DNA from: Desulfuromonadales bacterium
GTDB taxonomy: Bacteria; Desulfobacterota; Desulfuromonadia; Desulfuromonadales; JACZKF01
Assembly: GCA_029289095.1 (NCBI GenBank)
Contig: JARFUG010000002.1
Coordinates: 12,286-50,299 of the forward strand
Direction: 5' to 3'
DNA: 38,014 nucleotides
Below the pieces are notes generated by a model, which was given only the letters and a program-made list of their open reading frames with translations, searched no databases and had not been told where the DNA came from. Positions 33,089-38,014 of the stretch are shown here, piece by piece. Position numbers and translations under genes: made by a program. Numbering within the stretch: position 1 is the first letter of the stretch; each line of letters begins with the position of its first letter.

Positions 33089-34059
33089 GACGACCTCCCG
33101 TGAGATTCGATCACGCTCTCGACCATCCCGTCAATGGTGCGGGCGAAGGCGCTTTGTGGAAAAGCGAGCATGACGGGGCTGCGCTTGCGCTCCGAGATCC
33201 GAACCTTGTCGTCGTGCCGTATCTCACCCAGAGAATTGACTTCGAGACTGAAGAAGTCACGGCAGGCCTCGGCGATCTGGGGCCCCAAGGGGAGCTCTTC
33301 GCGGTGCATCTGGTTGACGACGACGCGAAGGCTGAGGGATGCGATCTTTGCCGCCGCCGCTTCTCCAATCGCCGGATCGATGCGCCTGATCTCGACCAGC
33401 AGGTCGCGGGGGGTGCGAACCCCCCGCGCCAGTTTCTCCTCCAAGGCTCTGTCGGCAACCTCCGCCGCCCCGGCAGCCCCCAAGGACTGCCTCAGACACC
33501 GGAAGAAGACGGCCTTCAGAAAGAAATAGGCGTTCTCCACCGAGGTCGGGGTCGGCGTCACCACCATGATTGCCTCCCGGGCAAGCAGAAAAAAATCAAG
33601 GACGGTAAAAGAGGTTCCGGCCCCGAGATCGATGAAAATTTCGTCGGCATCGAGTGTGAAGAGTTGCCGGATCACCTTCGCCTTGTGGGCATGTTTCGGG
33701 TTGGCCATGTCGAGCATGGCGCCGGCGCCGCTGATCAGATGGAGGTCGGGAACGGCGGTGGGAAGGAGGATCTCCTGAAGGCCGGCGGCCTGGCGCCGGA
33801 AAATGTCGGAGAGGGTCGCTCTCGGCGCGGAGAGCCCCAGCAGAGTATGCAGATTGGCGCCCCCCAGGTCGGCATCGAGCAGAATGCAGCGCCGCCCCCG
33901 CCGAGCTGCGGCGATGGCCATGCTCGAGGTGATGACCGACTTGCCGACACCCCCCTTGCCGCCCCCCACGGCCCAGACACGGGGCCGTTTTTTCGCTGCA
34001 TCCGGTGACTCCACAGCGTCGCTCCTCTGCCCTGAAATCGCATGCCCCAAAAGGCGCAT
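33085..34059 (-). CDS. MinD/ParA-family ATPase
   Basis: A 324-residue P-loop ATPase of the MinD/FlhG/Mrp group: deviant Walker A GGGKGGVGKS, LLDADLGGANLHTLLG, and FIDLGAGTSFTVLDFFL as the Walker B region. A C-terminal MinD-like membrane helix is not obvious. It is clearly distinct from MinD in this window: longer and with a different C-terminal half (EKLARGVRTPRDLLVEIRR). Such ATPases position flagella, plasmids or other machinery. It is coupled by a 4-base overlap to the HTH protein, which may be its partner or regulator. The start is uncertain: I used ATG 34059, where MRLLGHAIS begins; the frame is open to 34170 from a TTG. Confidence 0.82.
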   Translation of the reverse strand: MRLLGHAISGQRSDAVESPDAAKKRPRVWAVGGGKGGVGKSVITSSMAIAAARRGRRCILLDADLGGANLHTLLGLSAPRATLSDIFRRQAAGLQEILLPTAVPDLHLISGAGAMLDMANPKHAHKAKVIRQLFTLDADEIFIDLGAGTSFTVLDFFLLAREAIMVVTPTPTSVENAYFFLKAVFFRCLRQSLGAAGAAEVADRALEEKLARGVRTPRDLLVEIRRIDPAIGEAAAAKIASLSLRVVVNQMHREELPLGPQIAEACRDFFSLEVNSLGEIRHDDKVRISERKRSPVMLAFPQSAFARTIDGMVESVIESHGRSS

Positions 34060-34173
34060 CCGGCGCGGCCCGCCCTTCAAACAGAGGCGAATCGCGCTCC
34101 TTCCATCGACATTTCTCTCACGAAAAAAGATCAATGAGGTGTTCCAAGCAAAGAGCGTGCCGCTCTCCAATCC

Positions 34174-34485
34174 CTATTCGGCCAGAGTGAATAGCCACCA
34201 CCGGGGTTCCTTTCGCCCGCGTCGGGGCTGCCTCTCGAAATAGATTGTCATCATCTCACCGTCAGTGGTCACGATCTCGAACCAGTGCTTGCGGGCATAC
34301 TTCTCACCGCTGCCGTGACGGCACGCCCCCGTCTCGCGCCAGGAGCGCAGTACGGCCGCGATCTCGACGCTCCGGCCCCTCCAACCAAAGGAGCGCGGAA
34401 GCCCCGGAGCGCCGGAGGCCATGAGGGCGGTGTCCGCGGTGGAGACGACGGGAACGAGGGGTTCATCAATAAATCGCTTGGCCAT
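34174..34485 (-). CDS. DUF6504-like small protein
   Basis: A 103-residue, soluble basic protein. It has the pattern F-I-D-E-P near the start, then F-G-W-R-G-R-S-V-E-I (about 33-42), V-L-R-S-W-R, H-W-F-E-I-V and a closing W-W-L-F-T-L, which resembles the small DUF6504 family of unknown function. The match is from memory of the pattern and not certain. No clear ribosome binding site precedes the ATG. It sits between the response regulator gene and the MinD-like ATPase gene, all on the minus strand. Confidence 0.6.
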   Translation of the reverse strand: MAKRFIDEPLVPVVSTADTALMASGAPGLPRSFGWRGRSVEIAAVLRSWRETGACRHGSGEKYARKHWFEIVTTDGEMMTIYFERQPRRGRKEPRWWLFTLAE

Positions 34486-34575
34486 GGCTGTTCATTTCGG
34501 GGTGCTTTCCTACGAAGCCAAGACTCTGTACAGAAGAGAGGAGGTCCGTCGGACGCTCGAAAGAGACGGGGGGGA

Positions 34576-35052
34576 CTAATCGCGGGGCATGTACCGGTCG
34601 ATCGTCGCAAAGAGCAGGCGCCGGTCGATGGGCTTGGTCAGGTAGTCGTCCATTCCCGCGGCAAGCGAACTCTCCCAATCCTCCCGCCGGGCGTAGGCGG
34701 TCAGGGCGATGATCGGCGTGTGCCGGCCGGTCCCCTCCTCCAGTTGCCGAATCCGCCGGGTCGCCTCCAGGCCGTCCATCACCGGCATGTGCACGTCCAT
34801 GAGCACCAGCCCCACACCGCCGGCACTCCAGGCGGCCAGCGCCTGCGCACCGTCGCCCACCGCCGTGACCTCCCATCCGCGCTGCCGCAGCATGGCATCG
34901 ACCAAGAGCCTGATGGCGTCGTGATCCTCGGCTATCAGAATCGTCGTGGTCTTGTCAAGCTGCAGCTCACTGCCGGGTTCGGGGACAGGCAGGCGCCTCT
35001 GCTGATCCTCTTCCAGCGGATGTTCATCAATTTCTTCATTGAGCCTGCGCAA
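34576..35052 (-). CDS. Single-domain response regulator
   Basis: A 158-residue protein whose C-terminal 120 residues are a receiver domain: acidic pair ED (42-43), phosphoacceptor Asp86 in VLMDVHMPVMDG, T in ALTAYARR and the KP lysine in LTKPIDRR. There is no output domain, so it would act by protein contact or in a phosphorelay, perhaps with the hybrid kinase in this window or one elsewhere. I chose the TTG at 35052: GGGAGG lies 5 bases upstream. The frame is open to a GTG at 35223, but the extra 57 residues have an unusual composition. Confidence 0.85.
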   Translation of the reverse strand: MRRLNEEIDEHPLEEDQQRRLPVPEPGSELQLDKTTTILIAEDHDAIRLLVDAMLRQRGWEVTAVGDGAQALAAWSAGGVGLVLMDVHMPVMDGLEATRRIRQLEEGTGRHTPIIALTAYARREDWESSLAAGMDDYLTKPIDRRLLFATIDRYMPRD

Positions 35053-35377
35053 AAGAACCTCCCGAAGACCTTTTGATTTTGATCCAGCGCGCCCGTCGGC
35101 AATGCAGGAAGAACATCTGAAGACGTACGGAGGAGGGCGGGAGCAAAGCGAATCGGCGGGGGAAATAACAGTGACGGAATCTGCCAAGGCGCTTACCTGA
35201 TCAATCGAGAAGACTTGATCCACTGGTGATCTTTTCTTTCGCTTGGAGCAAGGTCTTTAATCTCACCCCGACACCGAAAGCGTCACTCACGCCTGTGGCT
35301 GATTCCGCCGCTGTTTATTTTCAGGTTATCGCGACCGATCCGATTGTCAAGGCCGGCCGACAGCAAAGACACCCTTC
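35053..35377. other. Intergenic region upstream of the response regulator
   Basis: No gene is supported in these 325 bases. On the minus strand a TTGACA (35350-35345) is followed after 16 bases by TAACCT (35328-35323), a possible promoter about 270 bases before the chosen start of the response regulator. If it is real, either the leader is long or translation starts at the GTG at 35223. No repeats of the heptamer type are present. Confidence 0.4.
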
Positions 35378-36460
35378 CTACATGGAGACGATCTTGTTCT
35401 TCAGCACGAGAATGTCAAAAGCCATGGAGGTCTTGGCCACCAGCTTCTGCAGCTCGAAGAGACGCTCCCCCGGATTTTTGATGCCGTCGACGTAGAGGAT
35501 GCCGACCACCCGTCCCATCATCACTAGCGGCACCAGCATCGCCGCCCCCGGAACCTGGCCGCCGAGCTGCTGCACGAGCATGGAATTGAAGGGGGTGCGA
35601 GCGAGAGGACCGAGGTAGTAACTTTTGCTCTCCGCCACCGTTTTCAGCACCGAAGGCTCATCGAGGGGAATTTCCATCTGCTCGAAATCGTCCAGCAGCG
35701 TGCGATCGGCAACCCCTTTCCAACCGATGGCGGCCTCCCCCCTTACCAGGAAGAGGGCGCCGCGCGGATATTCCTGGCCCAGCCAGGCAATCACCACCTC
35801 GGCGATATCTTCGCGGTCTCCGGCTTCGGCCAGTCGGCGCGAAACCGTTTCGGCGGTAAGCTTCTCGGCCTGCCTGGCGCTCTGCACCTCGGATAGAATC
35901 TCCTCCAGCGACACCGCCGGCGCCGGCGCCTCAGGAGCCGCCTCGGCAACGGGCACGGCAGCGGGCAGGACGGAGCTTGGCGCCGCAGAACGGCGGGGCT
36001 CGGGAGCGAGGGCGATGTAGCGCACCTTGCGCGCAATTTTGTAGTACGACTCCATGGCCTGCGTCAGACGCAGGTCCGAGGCGACCGCCGGCTTGACGAT
36101 GAAACCGGTGCGAAAGGCGATCTCATCGATCGCCCTGAGATCGGCGGGGTCGGCCATGGCCAGCGTCAGGCGCCGCCCCTCCAGGCTCAGGGGGACGACG
36201 CGGTATTTTCCTACCATCTCCTTCGCGACGCATTCGATGACCTGCGGCGAAATCCCGTTCAACTGCTCGGCCTTGACGGCAGGAACGCCGAACTTGCGCC
36301 CCAACGCCCTGGCCAGTTCCTCTTCATCGATGATGCCGAGTTCGACCAGGTTGGTGCCGAGCCTCCCTCCGAAAATCACCTGATTCTTCAGAGCTTCATC
36401 CAACTGGGCAGAGGTGATCCTCCCCTCCTGCACCAGCATTTCACCTAGTTTTGGCGCCAT
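35378..36460 (-). CDS. MshEN-domain protein with C-terminal GAF-like domain
   Basis: A 360-residue cytoplasmic protein. The N-terminal half (about 1-150) is a MshEN/GspE N-terminal domain, as in pilus and secretion ATPases: two repeats of the type K/R-L-G-x-x-L (KLGEMLVQEGRITSAQLDEAL, then RLGTNLVELGIIDEEELARAL), FGVPAV, and PLSLEGRRLTLAMADP. In some MshEN proteins these repeats bind cyclic di-GMP. No ATPase domain follows. Instead, an Ala/Pro-rich linker (about 155-185) leads to a GAF-like domain (about 200-355) with GAAMLVPLVMMGRVVGILYVD. It is therefore a possible stand-alone c-di-GMP receptor. The ATG has AAAGGA about 9 bases upstream. Confidence 0.82.
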   Translation of the reverse strand: MAPKLGEMLVQEGRITSAQLDEALKNQVIFGGRLGTNLVELGIIDEEELARALGRKFGVPAVKAEQLNGISPQVIECVAKEMVGKYRVVPLSLEGRRLTLAMADPADLRAIDEIAFRTGFIVKPAVASDLRLTQAMESYYKIARKVRYIALAPEPRRSAAPSSVLPAAVPVAEAAPEAPAPAVSLEEILSEVQSARQAEKLTAETVSRRLAEAGDREDIAEVVIAWLGQEYPRGALFLVRGEAAIGWKGVADRTLLDDFEQMEIPLDEPSVLKTVAESKSYYLGPLARTPFNSMLVQQLGGQVPGAAMLVPLVMMGRVVGILYVDGIKNPGERLFELQKLVAKTSMAFDILVLKNKIVSM

Positions 36461-36518
36461 TTATTGCATCCTTTAATTTTTTGCAGCCTGCCATAAGGCC
36501 TCTTGCCTGTAGCGGTGC

Positions 36519-36546
36519 ACTATAGCGACTCGTCCTGGAAGGCAAA
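36519..36546 (-). promoter_or_regulatory. Possible promoter for the MshEN gene
   Basis: On the minus strand TTTGCC (36546-36541) and TATAGT (36524-36519) are 16 bases apart, about 59 bases before the ATG. The -10 is good, the -35 weak. A GCAGC/GCTGC hairpin (about 36568-36582) just upstream lies 3' of the AMP nucleosidase gene but lacks a T-run. Confidence 0.4.
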
Positions 36547-36583
36547 AGTAAATTTTTTGCGGCAGCAAAGTGCTGCGGTCCCG

Positions 36584-37357
36584 TCAATACCGAAAATGCT
36601 TGATCTGCTCCCCCTTCTCGCCGACATCCGTCATTGCCTCGATGCCAATCTGCAGGTGGGTCTCGGTCCACAGACCGGTCACCTGTCGGTCGGTATCGCT
36701 CGTTTTGACCCCTTCGGGGAGCAGCGGAAGATCCGACACGAGCAGCAGCGCGCCGCGGGAGATCTGGTTGTAGTGGCCGACGATGAAGACGGTGGCGGTC
36801 TCCATGTCGATGGCGATGCAGGTCATGCGCTCGAGACGCCTGTGGAATTGGTGGTCATGCTCCCATAGCCTGCGGTTGGTGCTGTAGACCACGCCGGTGC
36901 GGTATTCGTGACCGTGGGCGACGATCTTCTCCGAAACGAATTTGTGCAGCTTGAAGGACGGCAGGGCGGGGACTTCGGGAGGGAAGTAGTCGTTGCTCGT
37001 CCCCTCCCCGCGAATGGCGGCGATGGGGAGGATGAAATGGCCGATCTCGGTCGAATGCTTGAGACCGCCGCATTTGCCGAGGAAGAGAACCCCCTTGGGG
37101 TGGCGGGCGCCGAGCAGATCCATGATGGTGGCGGCGTTGGGCGATCCCATGCCGAAATGGACCAGGGACAACCCCTGTCCGTTCGTGGCCGCCTGCATGG
37201 GGCGTCCCTCCCCCCATACTTCGCAGCCGAACATCTCGGCAAAACGGTCCAGGTAGTTGCGGAAATTGGTCAGCAGAATATAGTCGCCGAATTGGTCCAG
37301 CGGCATCCCGGTGTACCGGGGGAGCCAGTCGCGGGCGATCTGCAAACGTTCGGGCAT
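36584..37357 (-). CDS. amn: AMP nucleosidase
   Basis: A 257-residue enzyme of the purine nucleoside phosphorylase fold that would hydrolyse AMP to adenine and ribose-5-phosphate. It lacks the extra N-terminal domain of the longer enterobacterial Amn. Conserved features are SLVHFGMGSPNAATIMDLL (about 62-80), LGKCGGLKH, GEGTSNDYF and CIAIDMETATVF (the glutamate/methionine substrate motif). I chose the ATG at 37357: AAGGA lies 8 bases upstream and the family N-terminus MPERLQIARDW begins there; the frame stays open to 37492. It lies 135 bases after the DUF4112 gene. Confidence 0.87.
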   Translation of the reverse strand: MPERLQIARDWLPRYTGMPLDQFGDYILLTNFRNYLDRFAEMFGCEVWGEGRPMQAATNGQGLSLVHFGMGSPNAATIMDLLGARHPKGVLFLGKCGGLKHSTEIGHFILPIAAIRGEGTSNDYFPPEVPALPSFKLHKFVSEKIVAHGHEYRTGVVYSTNRRLWEHDHQFHRRLERMTCIAIDMETATVFIVGHYNQISRGALLLVSDLPLLPEGVKTSDTDRQVTGLWTETHLQIGIEAMTDVGEKGEQIKHFRY

Positions 37358-37492
37358 GGCGACATTCCTTCTGCCGGAGCCGCGGATTCCGGCGGCCGAG
37401 ATCGGCCGTCCGGCCACAGCCAAGGTTGCACTGCCATTTTCCACAGTGTAACAGAAGTCGATCTCCGGTGGCTGAAGGAGTGCTCCCGACAC

Positions 37493-37960
37493 TCAGCCCG
37501 TTGCAGCCAGCCAGAGCCAGCGCAGAAGGAGCACGCCAAAAAGAATGACAAAAGCGACAAAAAGAACGACCACAGCGATGAGGGCTGCAACGAACAGGCG
37601 GCTGACCACCACCGTTTTACGCGGTTTATCCAGGTACTCGTGCAACAGTTTGACGTTTCGCAGGTTGGCTTTCCAGGTAAAGTCGAAAAAATCGCCGACC
37701 AGGGGGATCGCCCCAAGCACGGCGTCGACAGCGACGTTGAAGGCCATCTTGATCAGGATCGACTTGGGCGCGCCCAGGCGGGCCGATTCGGATAAAATGT
37801 AGCTCGAGATCACGGCTCCCAGTGCATCGCCGACGCCGGGAATGAGTCCGACGATGCCGTCCAGGCCGATACGGTAGCGAAGCCCCGGAATAGGGATGCA
37901 GTTGTCCATCAGCCACGCCAGACGATCCAGGTGCTTGCGATCCTCAGGTGAAACCGCCAT
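37493..37960 (-). CDS. DUF4112 membrane protein
   Basis: A 155-residue protein. An N-terminal soluble region (RLAWLMDNCIPIPGLRYRIG) is followed by Gly-rich hydrophobic stretches (DGIVGLIPGVGDALGAVISS and a second VLGAIPLVGDFFDF), the repeated IPGVGD/IPLVGD motif typical of DUF4112, and a C-terminal transmembrane helix (about 122-148). The function is unknown. The ATG has AAGGAG 6 bases upstream. Confidence 0.88.
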   Translation of the reverse strand: MAVSPEDRKHLDRLAWLMDNCIPIPGLRYRIGLDGIVGLIPGVGDALGAVISSYILSESARLGAPKSILIKMAFNVAVDAVLGAIPLVGDFFDFTWKANLRNVKLLHEYLDKPRKTVVVSRLFVAALIAVVVLFVAFVILFGVLLLRWLWLAATG

Positions 37961-38014
37961 GGCGACTCCTTGGGCAGAGCATCTTTTGCCACATGCATTG
38001 AGGCGTGGTTCAAG

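Overview
This is a GC-rich (about 60%) chromosomal stretch, most consistent with a Desulfuromonadales-type bacterium (Geobacter/Desulfuromonas/Pelobacter relatives). The clues are a gene pair resembling the NADPH-dependent Fe(III) reductase SfrB-SfrA, a membrane sensor with a periplasmic c-type haem motif (CxxCH), several multi-domain sensor proteins, and a def-fmt-DUF116-rsmB-rpe cluster. The lineage call is inferred from gene content only. I see no rRNA, tRNA, CRISPR array, phage gene or transposase gene.

Layout. 1-6.0 kb (minus strand): CsbD-like stress protein with its own promoter, a stand-alone EF-G, and an operon of a chemotaxis receptor and a PhnP-like metallo-hydrolase. 6.1-14.6 kb (mostly plus): an unrecognised possible zinc hydrolase, small membrane and TPR proteins, a DUF3096 micro-protein, a triple-PAS hybrid histidine kinase and a three-GAF sigma-54 activator. 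14.6-19.6 kb (minus): sfrB-sfrA-like redox operon, bounded by a promoter with a possible overlapping operator and by a strong terminator. 19.6-24.4 kb: lipoprotein, glutaredoxin, a homocysteine methyltransferase/methylene-THF reductase fusion, and a haem sensor whose end coincides with a REPIN-like element. 23.8-29.0 kb (minus): def, fmt, DUF116, rsmB, rpe and a Nudix hydrolase, covering translation initiation, rRNA modification and pentose phosphate metabolism. 29.2-32.5 kb (plus): a methyltransferase and the minCDE division-site operon with a clear promoter, followed by a small conserved protein and a terminator. 32.5-38.0 kb (minus): a HTH protein coupled to a MinD-like ATPase, DUF6504, a single-domain response regulator, a MshEN-domain protein (candidate c-di-GMP reader), AMP nucleosidase and DUF4112.

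The most unusual signal is not a gene. At least seven intergenic sites carry tandem arrays with a period of seven bases. They share a small set of heptamers (CTGTCCT, CTGGCTC, TTTGGCC, TTGAACC, TTGATCC, GTTGTCC, TGACTGG, read on one strand or the other) in different combinations. Almost all begin within a few to some tens of bases of a stop codon, and one supplies the stop codon itself. Related arrays of period 8 and 9 also occur. A REPIN-like element supplies the stop codon of the haem sensor gene, which lacks an output domain.

Several genes appear to use TTG or GTG starts (minD, sfrB, the Nudix gene, the response regulator, the hybrid kinase, fmt, DUF116, the methyltransferase). I set starts by Shine-Dalgarno spacing and family N-termini.
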